A stretch of 64,000 nt of DNA from Marchantia polymorpha subsp. ruderalis (taxonomy: Eukaryota > Streptophyta > Marchantiopsida > Marchantiales > Marchantiaceae): positions 19,882,501 to 19,946,500 of the forward strand of contig AP031352.1 in NCBI GenBank assembly GCA_037833965.1, in the 5' to 3' direction. Position 1 is the stretch's first letter; every line of letters starts with the position of its first letter. Below, one piece after another: positions 51,883-64,000 of the stretch. The notes beneath the pieces were generated by a model, which worked only from the letters and a program-made list of their open reading frames with translations, was not told where the DNA came from and made no database searches. A program made the position numbers and the translations under genes.

Positions 51883-54800
51883 ATGAGATTCATGGATCGT
51901 CTGGTCGTGTATTTCATATTGTTCTGCTCGGTGGACCTCAGGCTGATACGAAAAGCTAACGCCGCATTACCTCCTGACGAGAGTACAAAACCATCTCCTT
52001 CCTTAGAATCCTTCATATACTCCGTGATCTCATTAACACAATTTCAGTGTCGTTCCTTTCATACCATCACATGTGTCTTATGCAAATTCAGTTCGGAGAC
52101 CTTCCAAGCTTCTTCCGTATGGACATACAATTGTTCAATTCACTAAATTCGCCAATGTGATTGTTCTGAGAAAAAAAGGAAGCGAGAGCTCTATGCAATC
52201 TAATACTGCGCTTCATTTTTCAGTAACCGCCATTGAGGCTCTGCGCGATAAATTCAACCTGTCAAACTGGACAGCGGGAGATCCATGCTCTAATGTCAAG
52301 TGGATTAAGTGTTCCGGAGCCAAAACCAACGTGGAGTTGTTGTAAGCAGGCCTCGGAATATACCCCTTTACTATTCTTTTCGTTGGCCAACTTTGAGCAT
52401 CCATCGCTCGCTCGATAGATCCGTCACTCGATTCGTGAGGTTACACTTTGTGAGATGACAGTACTATACATCGTTACTGACATCTTGAGATCTATTCTGA
52501 TGGCAGGTTATTGACAAATTCAAATCTGACAGGTACCATTCCGAGTGAGTTCAAGAATCTGAAGTCAATTATCACCATGTACGTCAACAATCCTTGATTT
52601 GATGCATCTTTAACCAGGCATCAGCATATGTTGCGAAAGAATTTTCTTCTGTCTGCCACTTGGAAGGTTCTGTACCGAGAAAACCTCTATTAGGCCAACT
52701 TCCAGAATTCAATCTCAAACTTAGATGAATTGGATGGTAAGCGACTATTATTCTAATGTTCTACTCGGTTTTCACACTGGAATCCAAGTGCTGACTCAAG
52801 ATTCGTATTCTCGTGCTTGGCCGGCTCATACAGAGAAATGTCAAACAACCCCAAGTTAATTGGTCCTCTACCAGACCTAACGGACTCCAAAATTGTGACC
52901 TTGTAAGTACTCTACTCAACCACATTCACGCAGTGTTGCATTAGTCAATCGCACCGTGGATGACTAGCAGTAAGCTCACTGCCGGTGGCTCTCGATAACT
53001 CATGGATTTCCTCTGGCTGAAACTGTTTTGTGCAGTAATGTGAGCTTTTGTGCTTTAGGTGGCCAAATTCCGGATCTGAAGAGGTCGGGTGGACTTGAAG
53101 TATTGTAAGTATCGATGACGGTTTGTAGTATATTACAGCAGATAAAACACCCATGCATCTGAAGAGCGTCATGAGCGTGAAGAAGTGAGAAGTCATCGAT
53201 GTATTGATAACAGTTTAGAATTGTAAATCACTCTAGTCAAATTTCATGCATTGTCGGTAAGCTGAGAAGACCTGCCTATAATGTAATAAAGCAAGTGCTA
53301 TACGGCCAACAAATAGAACTATTGTTCGCCGGATGGGTGTCCTTAGTTCCTCATTACTGATAGCGTAACCATTTGTATGACTCCTTTTCAGGCATTTGCA
53401 GAATAACAACTTCGCTGGACCCATTCCTCTGACTTTGTTTGAACCGGGATATCTTCGGGATGTGTAAATGTTCTTATCTCTCCTCTGAGTGTGTTATTGG
53501 ATGAGTCTTGTCAATCTAAAGTGGAGATGGTGCATAACTTAGAAAGTAAGTTCAACACAGTAATGCTTACTGTCCACATACTTAAACTGCATGGTCTATG
53601 TTCAATTTTGAAGGATGCGATGATATGCGATGGTGAGTTAAAAATATTTTTTTCCTGCCGCCAGCCCTGCCAAGAGTTCCTTCCATTCTTGGTAATTCAC
53701 GATAAGCTGCTAGTGTAAAAAAATAGGAAGACAGAAGTCGTATTCCTGCCATTCAAGCCTGAAAAATGGATGGAGATACGTCATGAAACACACACATCTA
53801 TCTAGAACTATATAATTGATTTTTCATGTTGTCGTCCACCAATCCTTGAGTTCCTTTCTTGTGTTGACAGGAATTTTCGGAACAACCAGTTGACAACTAT
53901 GCCAGTTAGCTTGAACCTGTTAATTCGTCTTAAAACAATGTAAGTGGAAACCCCAATTTATCAGGTTTCCGTAGTTATTATTCTCAAATCTCCTGCTGTG
54001 TCTATCAGTCAGCTGAGCGATCTCAGTCAGCACTCAAATTCGATATATTGCACTTTCGAATCGAATCAGCCGACAGTGAAAGCTCACACAATCTCGGTTG
54101 CTTAATAACAGGAATTTGGAAAATAATCTTATCTCTGGAATATTGCCTGACCTTCCTCCTGGTTATAAACAAGGCGAAAGCGAAAATCGTCTCGAATTAT
54201 TGTAAGTTCTTATCTAAGGAAAGTCAAGTTTGTGATGGACGAGTTTTGCAGAAACAAATTGTATGTGAGGCTCATGCATGTTCTCCGCCATTTATGTTAC
54301 TAATATGTTTTCTTTCACGTCATCAGAACCTTCAGCAACAATTTCTTCTCAGGAGGAATTCCAGAGTCCTGGGAACAGCTTATCTACTTGAAAGAGATGT
54401 AAGCACTTATGCTTTAAAAAGTTCGGCTTCATATACTGAGTCAGTTCCAAAAGAATAAGCGTTTCTTTCTAATCAACTGAAGCTTATATTCAACACCATG
54501 AGTACTGCTTCAAAAACTTATTGCTTCCCATTTCTGAGAAAAAATGGCTGCAATAAAACAAATCTGATAGTTGGGATAACTGGTAAAATCTCCCTGTATA
54601 AACAGGAGATGTGGAACCGGTTACTTGAGTGGGTTCATAGAAAGAGAGTACTGGTTCTGTCAGGAATTCAGTATATAATATACACTTAGGTCATGTCTTA
54701 CCTTTTGTTTAAATGACCTGAGGTCTTGTGGAAAGGTTAATGATACTCTGCACTGCCGTAGTAAATATTTATTACCCCTAATCCAGATTTCTAAATGGTG

Positions 54801-57800
54801 TAGCGCGTTTATATTTTTTATGATGTCGGCTATATCTGCATCATGAATATCATGGCATGGAATGTCAAAGCAATCTTGGCCTTCAGACGATATTGCTTGA
54901 TTGATTGGTTCAATATATGTCTTTCGGGCATGAGGCATTATAAACTAGCGAATCTCTTCACCGCTCCATGGTTTCAAATGTATATACACTGATTCGTTTC
55001 ACCGTTATGATCGCATGCTTTTAAATTTGAGTTTCTGTGACAATCATTGATTCTCTGAATTGCAGATACTTGAATACTAATAATCTTACGGGACCAATTC
55101 CATCTTACTTCGGAAAGTTGAAGGCTTTGCTGATTCTGTAAGTGGACGAGTCTGGGTTCATATCTAAAGTCAAGAAGGCTGACGGTTGCTGCAGCTCATC
55201 TAGTTAACTGAGGATTGGATACTTTTGGAGGACGTGAATTTATCATTGACAGCAGATCGCGACTGTGATAAGCGATCTGACATGTTTGAATTAAATTTTG
55301 CCAGGGAACTCAGAAATAATCAGTTCAATGGCACAGTACCTGAGTCGCTTGCTGAACTACCAAATCTCAAGACTCTGTAAGTTGCTATGCAAGAGAGTGA
55401 CTATACTCTTCAGCACTAAGATGAATCCGTGAATTCAAAACAGATTTTATCCACGAATTTGCTTCCATACTTCTATTGTATGTCAAACAATGTCCATCAT
55501 TTCTAATGGAAACCATTGATGTTAGACTGAATTTTCCAGATTACTTTTAAGTTCGTCCAAGTCCGCCACTTTCCCGGTTGGAATATGTGATATTGTGACA
55601 ATTGAGTGACTTTACTTTTCTAGGTTGCTGGACAACAACAAGTTTGCAGAAATACCTCAATCTCTGTTAGACAGAAAAGCGCAAGGCTTGAACATCTCGT
55701 AAGTCTGTCTCTTGCAGCTCATGGCCTCTCTTTAACTCCAATACTTTGTGCATGACTTGCAAATCTTCTTGTCAAAGATAATTGTGACATATTCTGAGTC
55801 TCTTTTTCAGATTTAGCAACAACCCAAACATCAGTATCACGGTGGACGAGCAGCAGGAACCGCCTAAATCAAAATCTGGTGCCCCGATCGGAATAATCGC
55901 TGGAGTTGCAGCAGTTGTCATCATCGGAATCGGTCTTGGACTCGCAGCGTTTATATATGTTAGGAGGAGAAAGAGCAAGCCAAATCTTGAAGAACAGGTT
56001 AAACCTGGTATGTACTCAAAGCTAACAACTGCATCGATGAATCTTCTTGTAAATAGGTCTTGGATCTCAACAAACTGAAAGGGCAGGTGTTCTGTCGTGA
56101 AGTAGATTCTTCTGTCCTGATCATACATTACTGCATCTGAAAACAGAGGACATGCCTAAGTCAGCTCAAAGTTTCACATTTAAGGAGGTCAAAACAATCA
56201 CTTCCAATTTTAAGACCTCGATAGGCAAGGGAGGTTTCGGAGATGTTTATTATGGGAAGCTACCAGATGGCAAGGAGGTAGCAGTGAAAGTCAGGGCTTC
56301 GAATTCAAGCCAAGGAGCGGATGAATTTCTAAACGAGGTACGTCCTCAACCTTTCACAAAGCTTGGACGATACCGATGATTTTCTAGGAGCGTTGCATTA
56401 GACGCGGCTAAACAAGATTATGAGCACACGCTAAGAATCACATAGCCATCCACAGTGGAGTTTCCTTTGTGAGAAGGGGTTCATACATACACCAGGGACA
56501 TAATCTCTTCGTTCATGATTCCACAGGTCCGACTGCTGTCAAGATTGCACCACCGCAATCTCGTATGTCTGGTTGGTTACTGCTTAGAAGCACAACAACA
56601 GATACTGATCTACGTCTACATGCCAAAAGGCACATTGCACGACCATCTTTATCCCAAAGGTTTGTTGCATCAAGCACAGTCTGTCTTCAGTTATTGATGA
56701 ACTTCAGTGTCAAGAGCCTTTTTTTCTCTTATTTTTCCTAACAGTATCCGCTTTTGCTCTATCCCCGACACATAAATGGAAAAACCATGACAAAAAACAC
56801 AAACAAGACAAGACGAACATCGGGAAGAGGATTTGTTATTCAATATAAAAAAACATATCTGGGACTGAATTCAAATTCCAGAGCTCGAGTTCGACTAAGT
56901 GTGCTAAGTTCCAGAGTTAAGTTCGACTAATGTGTTTCAGGTGCCAGCTCTACAAAGAAAAGCGCTTCATCAAAGAAGGTCGGTGGTTCAAAACATGAGC
57001 TGTTGAGCTGGAAAAAGCGTGTAGATATTGTGATGAATGCTGCAAGAGGTAAGTAAGCAGAAAAAACAATCCTCCATCTAGCATTATGTTTTTTGACTGA
57101 GTAAACCCAGAGCTGCAATCAGGTGACAAAGAAGTGGATGTCAGTGGAGTTTAGCCCCGTCTCATACGGAGACATTATTGTTGTGCAGGCCTTGAGTATC
57201 TGCACAAAGACTGCAAGCCTCCAGTCATACATAGGGATGTGAAAAGTGAGAACATTCTGCTGACCCACGAACTTCAAGCAAAGCTTGCAGACCTGGGAAT
57301 CTCCAGACAAGCACCAGAGCTGGATGTTGATAAACAACATGTAAATACAGGAATTATTACAATGATCAAGGGGACCTTCGGCTATCTGGATCCTGAGTAC
57401 GAAATGCACCCTGGTTGCTTTGTGTTCTATTAGATCACATCGTCTTATGCAATTGCTGTGATCCTCAATGTTTTTTCTGGTTTCACCTCACATTGTATTT
57501 ATTCGTTGCATTGACTGAATGCAGGTATTATGTTCGAAGAAAACTGACCACAAAGAGTGATGTCTTCAGTTTTGGAATGGTTCTTTTGGAGATTATCACC
57601 GGCAGAAAACCTCAAAGCTACAAATTTCCGGACAGTGAAGCAACAACCTTGCTAGAGTGGGTAAGAAATGGAACGAGAGACCCTACCAGATTTCTATCCA
57701 ATCTTGCTCTTGAAACTGTTTATAGTTGTCACCTTATCTTTCTACTGAGTGGATCTGAAGTTCACTGAATTGTCAAGCAGACACTGCTTATGACTCTTAT

Positions 57801-58370
57801 ACACCAACGCATCACTTTCAAACGCACTGAATGTTTTACCTTGTTTTCACTTTTCAATTCCAACCAGCTCACACATGTACAGGATGTGTATGAACAGGCA
57901 TAAAAACTTGTATCAAGCAAATGTCTTTTACAAATGTTTAGAATTTTATTATTTCTGACTGCATTAAATACACTGACATCTTCACCTTTGAGAGTCTAAG
58001 CTGGGCGTTTATATGACAGGTGCGAAATGCAGTGAAAGCCCATGAGATTGAAACCGTTGTCGATCCTACTCTGGGAAATCATTACTATAAGGAAGGTATG
58101 ATCAAAGTTGCTGAATTGGCTTTGTCATGTCAGCTTCCAACTAGCGGGCAAAGGCCAGATATGGGGGAGATTATGCGCGTTCTCAAACAAGTTCTGCAAC
58201 TCGAACAAGTCACAGAGACTGAATACAGCGATGACGAAGACAACATCACAATTCTTGAAGACATTGGCGTGCCATACGACGAAGAGAGTAAATCCATCAA
58301 CTCCATTGCCTCGACGAGTGTGTCTATGTATCCTTACGTCCATCTATCCTGGAACACTCTGCCCAGGTAG
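51883..58370 (+). CDS. LRR receptor-like protein kinase, copy 2 (19 exons)
   Basis: Predicted 757 aa, same architecture as copy 1. Exons: 51883-51982, 52224-52341, 52507-52578, 52834-52902, 53036-53104, 53392-53463, 53871-53939, 54112-54201, 54327-54398, 55066-55137, 55305-55376, 55624-55698, 55811-56007, 56147-56337, 56527-56659, 56941-57048, 57189-57396, 57525-57660, 58020-58370. Exon 4 is one codon shorter (69 nt) but in phase. LRR exons 4-6 and 8 differ markedly from copy 1, whereas the signal peptide, membrane segment and kinase are nearly identical. The kinase keeps the Lys, HRD and DLG. The donor after exon 17 is GTACGA instead of GTAAGA, weaker but plausible. The C-terminus is acidic ([17 protein letters not shown]). 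Predicted to sense an extracellular ligand; the ligand is unknown. Confidence 0.85.
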
Positions 58371-58962
58371 TAGGGAAGCCAGCCTTCAGAGTGCATGAAA
58401 ACTGCATGAGTCAACCTCATATTTACACGCTGTGGTGGGAGGAGGGACGTGGTTGCGGGGAACGAGCCGGGTGGCCGGAAATGGCCGATGATCCATAAGA
58501 AATGTCAATCTGATTTGCTCTTGCACTTGTACATGTGGTGGCTTGTAAGACCTTGCCTTCGAGCCCGCCTGGACGAATATCACACTTCCCTGACCACTGG
58601 ATTCATTATTCATCGGTTGCACCCAATGTCGAGATTGATGGTGATGGCCTTCTGGTTTCCATCACCCTTTGTCTCTGACGGCTAGTTTTGCTCTGGATAT
58701 CACAGTAGACTTTTTAGCTTCAGAATAGATTAAGCTCTTGAAGTATCGTTTGAGAGCCCACATTTCTCGCGTGTGATGCAGCCACACGATCCAAGCAGCA
58801 GCTTAGACAAAAAGTCTCCTCAACGAAAGCTGAGATGCTCACCTGCTCATCAGCCACGTGAGTGAGCTTTCTAAGGAAACCTTAAATTTGTCTTGATACT
58901 TTCTCAGCCAGTCTTGTAACGATCGTCCTGATTATTCGATGTAGAGAGATTAAAATAGTTTT

Positions 58963-58968
58963 AATAAA
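58963..58968 (+). terminator. Candidate poly(A) signal, RLK copy 2
   Basis: AATAAA at the position matching copy 1, about 590 bases after the stop codon. Confidence 0.4.
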
Positions 58969-59006
58969 GTTATACAACAATTTAGCAGCCGGTTTTCATT
59001 CAGGGT

Positions 59007-60845
59007 TGTCTCTGAAGTGAGCTCAAGAGGCAGGACTATCTTCCTGTCGTGATCTTTCATAAACGAAGACAGCATCGATATTTTCAAGCTCTTCAACACA
59101 GGGCTACCTTGCCTTTGGACCTCCATAGGCAATAGGCCTGTGAGCTACATGCAGTGAAAGGTCTAATTCCATCCAAATGTGATTGATCGAATCGAGCACA
59201 ATCTTCTACGTCTCGCCAAGTCTAATATAATAGAGAGACTTTCAAATTATGGAGTCACGCCTATGAACCGCAACTCTAGATTTGTGACTGTCATTGGAAC
59301 AAGTGCAGGTATGGATCACAATTGGTATGGGGCACACACGTATGGTGCACAAAATGAGTATCGCCATCGCCAGGACTTTCGACTTCTATGTTTACAGTGT
59401 AGACATAGAATGGTGTGTAGACTCTACACACCATAAAAAATGAAACCAGTAGTTTGGATTCTATACCCACCGAAGTCCAAGTAGTGATATCTGAATATGA
59501 ATATTTGATAAGTGCCAAATTGACGTCAATGGAGGCGGGAAGCAAACGATACAGGGACTCTCTTGTCAGACTGTGTAGGCAGGGCCTGAACTGGCCTAGC
59601 CTGACAACAGATTCCGCGAAACATGGCAGTCTTGTGCTCGTTACGAGTTTAAACTTCGTGGCGTTCAAGTGGGATCGTGTAGAGCGCCGAAAAGCAGAGC
59701 ATTGCCCGCGTCGACGCAGATTTTCTGAGTCCGTGCAACTAAAGTACTGATCTCTCGGCCTCTGCAATATTATCTCCACTTTCAGGCGAGGGATGCACTT
59801 GTCCCCTTTCTGCACTCGCAGGATTCTGACAGATCACCCACGAAAGTGCAGCAATAGTCTGCCAGGAAATCGGGCCGACAGCCTAACTGGATATTGACAT
59901 TCGCCATACACCATCAGACACCTATATACATGTCATTGAATGTTCGACATGACAAGTACGTGTGCGAGCTATTATACAATGCAGCAGCTGTCTCACACGC
60001 TGAATGTAATTCAGTTCTTTTTATTGCTTATCATATGTGACGTGCACGCGAGTATACAGAGTCGCAAGTGCAACGCACTTGCAATCTCGTATTGGATCTG
60101 ATTTGCATATCGATGTCGCTTGAATCTTCGTACTTACAGTAGACACGGCCGACCGTGATATTTCTCGGTATGTGGGCTGGCAGAGGAGACTACGTCTTGA
60201 AAGCCATTGTCAGAATGGAATAAGAGGAAACGTCTGCAATCTAGTGAAAAAATGCTTGGCCTGCAAACTCTAGCCATTCCAGACATCTCTTCGAGCTAAC
60301 TTTACGACTGTGTTCTGAAATGTGATGTTAACATTCAGATCTCGAACCAACACTTTTTTCATACACTGCCAGGTAATTGTGATGATAAGATAACTCCGAT
60401 GAGAAGAGTCCAGGTTACATGTAAGAGAAGTGGGATCATAATGCAGACTAGGAAACTGTCACACAGATTTGAAAATGCTCAGAGTATAATATATAGCAAG
60501 ATATAGAGAGTGTAGGTCCCCGATACGAGCGGCGGAGCTATGTCGGAAGCTAGAAGGTGTTCCATTACAGCAAGGATATCGGACAGAAGGCAGGCAAAGT
60601 CCAAGATGAACATTAACGGCATCGTGAACAAAGAACAGGGGGATTTTAGCTGTGAATTGTATTCCGGGCAATATGCTGCATCCAAAATCCAGAAAGGACT
60701 AATCTTTTACAAGTTGTGTGTTGGAGCGAGAAGCCGAAACCGTATTGGCTTGTAAACAAAGGCTTTCTCAAAATGAATTGCCATCGTCACTGAGATTTTG
60801 ATAACATGTACTTGGATTCGGCATCGTTCCCTAACATTCAAAACT
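59007..60845. other. Intergenic region with two adjacent hairpins
   Basis: No supported gene. Two inverted repeats stand side by side: TTCTATGT/ACATAGAA (59384-59391 and 59403-59410) and TGGTGTGTAG-ACT-CTACACACCA (59411-59433), the latter followed by an A run. Short frames elsewhere here look like chance. Confidence 0.5.
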
Positions 60846-63221
60846 TCAGAAGAAGTTGCGATTTACATCTATTTCTACCTCGTAATCTCCTAATACCCAG
60901 GAATACTTTTCATTCGGGTCGGTCCTACGAGAAAGCAGTGAATAATCTACAGTCGTAGTGCTTGCCTGGAACGATGATGAGTAGAACAACGATTGGGCTC
61001 GAGGTCCGTAGAACGAAACCTGTGCGACCTGAGAATTGGCACCATCGTAGAGACTGAAGCTCCCTTCGATCTCAGATGGCCAATAAAAAGGCCAAAATCC
61101 AGGACCTGGATGGGCACAAACGGTGACAGGATTGAAGAATGTGCTGGTCATACCATCGGGGCTGGCTATTTCCTGATCCTCGCTGCCGCATATGTGCCAC
61201 TTGCCGGAGATCATGGCAGAGTCACGAACTGTCAGCGTCACGAATCTCGATTTGGTCACAACCTTCACGGATAGCCACTGCACAGACGGTTCTGGAGGTG
61301 GAGGCAGAGGAGGTGCAGGTGGAGGTGGGGGGCTTGGAGGAGGAGGTGAAGGACTTGGAGGAGGAGGACTTGGCGGAGGTGGCGGACTTGGGGGAGGGGG
61401 CGAGGGACTTGGAGGGGGAGGACTTGGCGGAGGAGGTGGAGGACTTGGAGGGGGAGGACTTGGCGGAGGAGGTGGAGGACTTGGAGGGGGAGGACTTGGC
61501 GGAGGGGGTGAGGGACTAGGCGGCGGAGGAGATGGAGGAGGTGGAGGACTAGGAGGGGGAGGACTTGGGGGAGGGGGGGAAGGACTTGGAGGAGGAGGAC
61601 TTGGCGGAGGAGGTGGTGGGCTTGGGGGAGGGGGCGAAGGACTAGGAGGGGGAGGCGATGGAGGAGGAGGCGAAGGACTTGGGGGAGGGGGTGAAGGACT
61701 CGGAGGGGGAGGCGATGGAGGAGGAGGCGAAGGACTTGGAGGGGGAGGACTCGGAGGAGGGGGTGAAGGGCTTGGAGGAGGAGGAGATGGTGGAGGACTT
61801 GGAGGAGGAGGAGATGGCGGTGGTGGAGGACTTGGGGGCGGGGGTGAAGGACTAGGAGGAGGAGGAGATGGTGGAGGACTTGGAGGAGGGGGTGAAGGGC
61901 TCGGAGGAGTAGGAGATGGCGGTGGAGGGCTTGGAGGAGGTGGTGAAGGGCTTGGAGGAGGAGGAGATGGAGATGGTGGAGGACTTGGAGGAGGTGGTGA
62001 AGGGCTTGGAGGAGGAGGAGATGGAGATGGTGGAGGACTTGGAGGAGGTGGTGAAGGGCTTGGAGGAGGAGGAGATGGAGATGGTGGAGGACTTGGAGGA
62101 GGTGGTGAAGGGCTTGGAGGAGGAGGAGATGGAGCTGGTGGAGGAGGTGGAGAGGGACTGGGAGGTTCTGGAGGCTCCGGCGATGGATCCGAAGGTGACT
62201 CGGGAGATGGTGCAGCTTCGCCTATTTGACAAGATAATGCAACAAAGAGAGCGAAAAATCAATTAGCGCAAATTCGGATCAAGAATCTCGATTCCCCATC
62301 ACACTAAAGAATCCCCTCCTCGATGCTTCCCTGCTCAACACTCCCACTCTACGTGATTATTTTACTGCCTGCACATATCTAGACTTGTGTGTCATTGAAA
62401 TCCATGTGCATCATTGCTTTGTTATAGATGGCCATGCCGAGCTCATTTTGAATCCTTCTGAATAGCCCAGTTGACCCTCTACAGTTCATCTTTCGGAATA
62501 AAGCACTTCCTCCAACTTCGAAATTTGGAAGGATATGCTGGAAGAACGCATGGCATTTCGCCACAAAATGCACAATTCGTCACAGAAATTCTCATTCTCT
62601 CGTCTGGTCAGAACTGCTGAAAAGACAGCGAAGCGTGTACAGGGACTTGCCTGTGATTAGGTACTGGATGTCTTCTTCGATCCCATATATTCCAGATCCA
62701 ATCCTTAGAATCACAGATGCTACTGATTTTTCCAGCTCGTGCGATCTGTCGATCTTTCCGGAGGCGGAAGAGCCTTGTTCTCCATTGCGGAGAAAGCTGC
62801 TCGCATTTCCATGATTTGCCGCGGCGAATAGAAGGCAGAGGCAGAGCAATACGATCGACGACCTGGCAAGGAATGACCAAAAAAACAACTCTCACATGTG
62901 CAATGTCAGGTGACCAGCTTGCTATGCCTCGACAATTGCTGGAAAAATACATCTACACATTGCACTAGGAAGGAGCAAGTTAACCATTGCACAGAATCTT
63001 CGCCGCCAAGTGATTAAACATCTACTATTGCGGACTACAATAATCAGCACACGTCTTTCTCCGTCCTGTACATTCTTCCGAGCTAATCCGTCCTGTAATC
63101 TGTGAACGATCATCGACCTCCATCCTCATCGAGTAAAGTCAGGCATTGAAGTCGGCATCAACTGTCGAAACAAAACTTTCGGAGAAGCGCAGTAAACTAA
63201 GCACACATACCTTTTCGACAT
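60846..63221 (-). CDS. Secreted Pro-rich (extensin/pherophorin-like) protein with aegerolysin-like C-terminal domain
   Basis: Predicted 532 aa from three exons on the minus strand. Exon 1 is 63221-63211 (ATGTCGAAAAG, donor GTATGT). Exon 2 is 62862-62651, after a pyrimidine-rich TTGCCAG acceptor. Exon 3 is 62221-60846. The second intron uses a GC donor (ACAG|GCAAGT) and closes in phase. Starting at MSKR gives a clean signal peptide (MSKRSSIVLLCLCLLFAAA). The exon-2 frame has no ATG of its own and a stop just upstream, so the split model is preferred. About 55 residues of linker follow, then about 310 residues of Ser-Pro-Pro-Pro/Pro-Pro-Pro-Ser repeats typical of wall glycoproteins. The last ~147 residues (from about 61285) carry GKWHICGSEDQEI, VCAHPGPG and EIEGSFSLYDG, a pattern resembling aegerolysins (beta-sandwich lipid-binding proteins). 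The aegerolysin call is motif-level inference. Predicted to be in the cell wall or apoplast. Confidence 0.65.
61290..62170. repeat. Pro-codon minisatellite within the coding exon
   Basis: G/A-rich on the plus strand. Short units (CTTGGAGGAGG variants, 12-24 bp) are reiterated across about 880 bases. A 57-bp higher-order unit is visible near 61950-62130, repeated about three times. They encode PPPSPSPPPP-type peptides on the minus strand. Confidence 0.8.
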
Positions 63222-64000
63222 GAGGAAGTACGGTTTATGAAAGTCCGGGTTAGCCCCAGTTTTGTCACCGGAATCGTCGCGCGAGAAGCCGATACATGTA
63301 ACTCAGCTGCTCTTCGGGCAAGGGAGGTCCATATCGTGCAGCATTCGTTCGAGTCGCTATCAAGCAATCGCTAGCTAGGGTTCCAATGATTCCACCTCGA
63401 TCACAATAACATGCGCATCAGTCAATCAGTGAGTGATGTGATGCGATGCGATGCGATGCGATGCTTCAGAGTACTAGAGAAGTGCGTGAATACATTATCC
63501 TGATTTCTATTATGATGCACTCGGCTGTCGATCGAGAGCTCTCCGCGTCCAGTGTTCAGTCTCAAGTACATTCATACGAAACGGATTTTATTCATTTTTC
63601 TTCAATCACTTTTCCCCTTTTCCGTCCTATCATCGCATGACATTTCACATGGTGGTAGTAAGTGTGCTTCGTCTGGCTGCATGACAAGACTCTTGGTTAT
63701 TGCAGCACTCTAGTTTCAGGACAGCAGAGGCAGCAGCAGCAGCAGACACGCCAGAAGAGGAACATGCGGAGACTCAAGCCCCTGCCTAGCTAGCTTGTCA
63801 GGAGCTGTAGCTCTGTCTGTAGTTGGGGTTTAGTTCCAAAGATGTCGTTACTACGATGGAGACTACAACAAATGAGAATCTCACACAAGCACTCCATGCA
63901 CTGGATGCTCACCTTGACCCCAGTGCACGTCATATCTTGTCCTCCAATCGATGCATGGCTTTAGCAAACCCCACTCGAAATTTCCTTGCCAGCTAAACGA
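63222..64000. other. Upstream region of the Pro-rich gene; short GATGC repeat
   Basis: Five GATGC units at 63440-63464, and a CAG-rich run near 63725-63745. No TATA box could be assigned with confidence, and no other gene is supported to the window end. Confidence 0.5.

Larger units (their letters stand above)
50988..59006. repeat. Tandem duplication, unit 2
   Basis: Second unit of about 8.0 kb. It ends at GGTTTTCATTCAGGG near 59006, after which the sequence is unique. Slightly longer than unit 1 because of small intron indels. Confidence 0.85.

Noticed and set aside
61192-62229. 345-codon plus-strand frame of Gly-Gly-Gly-Gly-Leu repeats
   Set aside because: It is the complement of the Pro-rich exon. 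The minus strand has a signal peptide, spliceable exons and a globular C-terminal domain in the same frame; the Gly frame has none of these.
62592-62888. Single-exon start of the Pro-rich gene near 62888
   Set aside because: That frame opens with TTG, has a stop two codons upstream and no internal ATG. An upstream 11-nt exon with perfect splice signals explains the signal peptide better.

Overview
The window looks like nuclear DNA of a land plant. It has LRR receptor kinases with one-LRR-per-exon, phase-2 gene structure, and Ty3/gypsy elements whose RT/integrase motifs and tRNA-Asp-type primer site resemble the Athila/Tat (non-chromovirus) group. A Pro-rich protein with an aegerolysin-like tail hints at a non-flowering plant, but the species cannot be fixed from sequence.

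Bases 1-40650 are a nested, rearranged block of two related gypsy families, called here F1 and F2. Their boundaries imply very long LTRs (about 5.1-5.3 kb). Each LTR runs from TGTGGTA (directly after a polypurine tract, or directly against host DNA) to GGGTTATTACA (followed about 22 bp later by the primer-binding site). Each LTR carries its own long reading frame (LTR-ORF, about 1000 codons) that lies upstream of the TATA box. It encodes a conserved N-terminal domain, a low-complexity middle full of short DNA palindromes, and a C-terminal coiled coil. All six copies are broken. Layout: F1 LTR on + (1-4607); F2 gag (4608-6453); F2 LTR (6454-7010 plus 18145-24267) split by an F1 element on - (7011-18144: nearly open gag-pol plus 5' LTR); a 1.83-kb insertion with a 5-bp duplication inside the F2 LTR (20495-22328); F2 integrase (24305-25520); a deleted F1 element (25521-30559); an F1 integrase piece (30560-31340); an inverted F1 LTR on + (31341-35239); F2 gag stub, primer site and full F2 LTR (35240-40650).

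Bases 40651-64000 are host DNA. The last F2 LTR sits 19 bp inside an intron of a decayed, minus-strand LRR-RLK copy (40651 to about 41065). Two intact-looking LRR-RLK genes of 19 exons follow in a tandem duplication of about 8 kb per unit (genes 43950-50348 and 51883-58370; 758 and 757 aa). They differ most in LRR exons 4-6. On the minus strand, 60846-63221 holds a three-exon gene for a secreted protein: signal peptide, about 310 residues of Ser-Pro-Pro-Pro repeats, and a C-terminal domain resembling aegerolysins. One of its introns is GC-AG.

Exon models were built by eye from splice consensus and reading-frame closure. Family names rest on motif recognition, not on searches.
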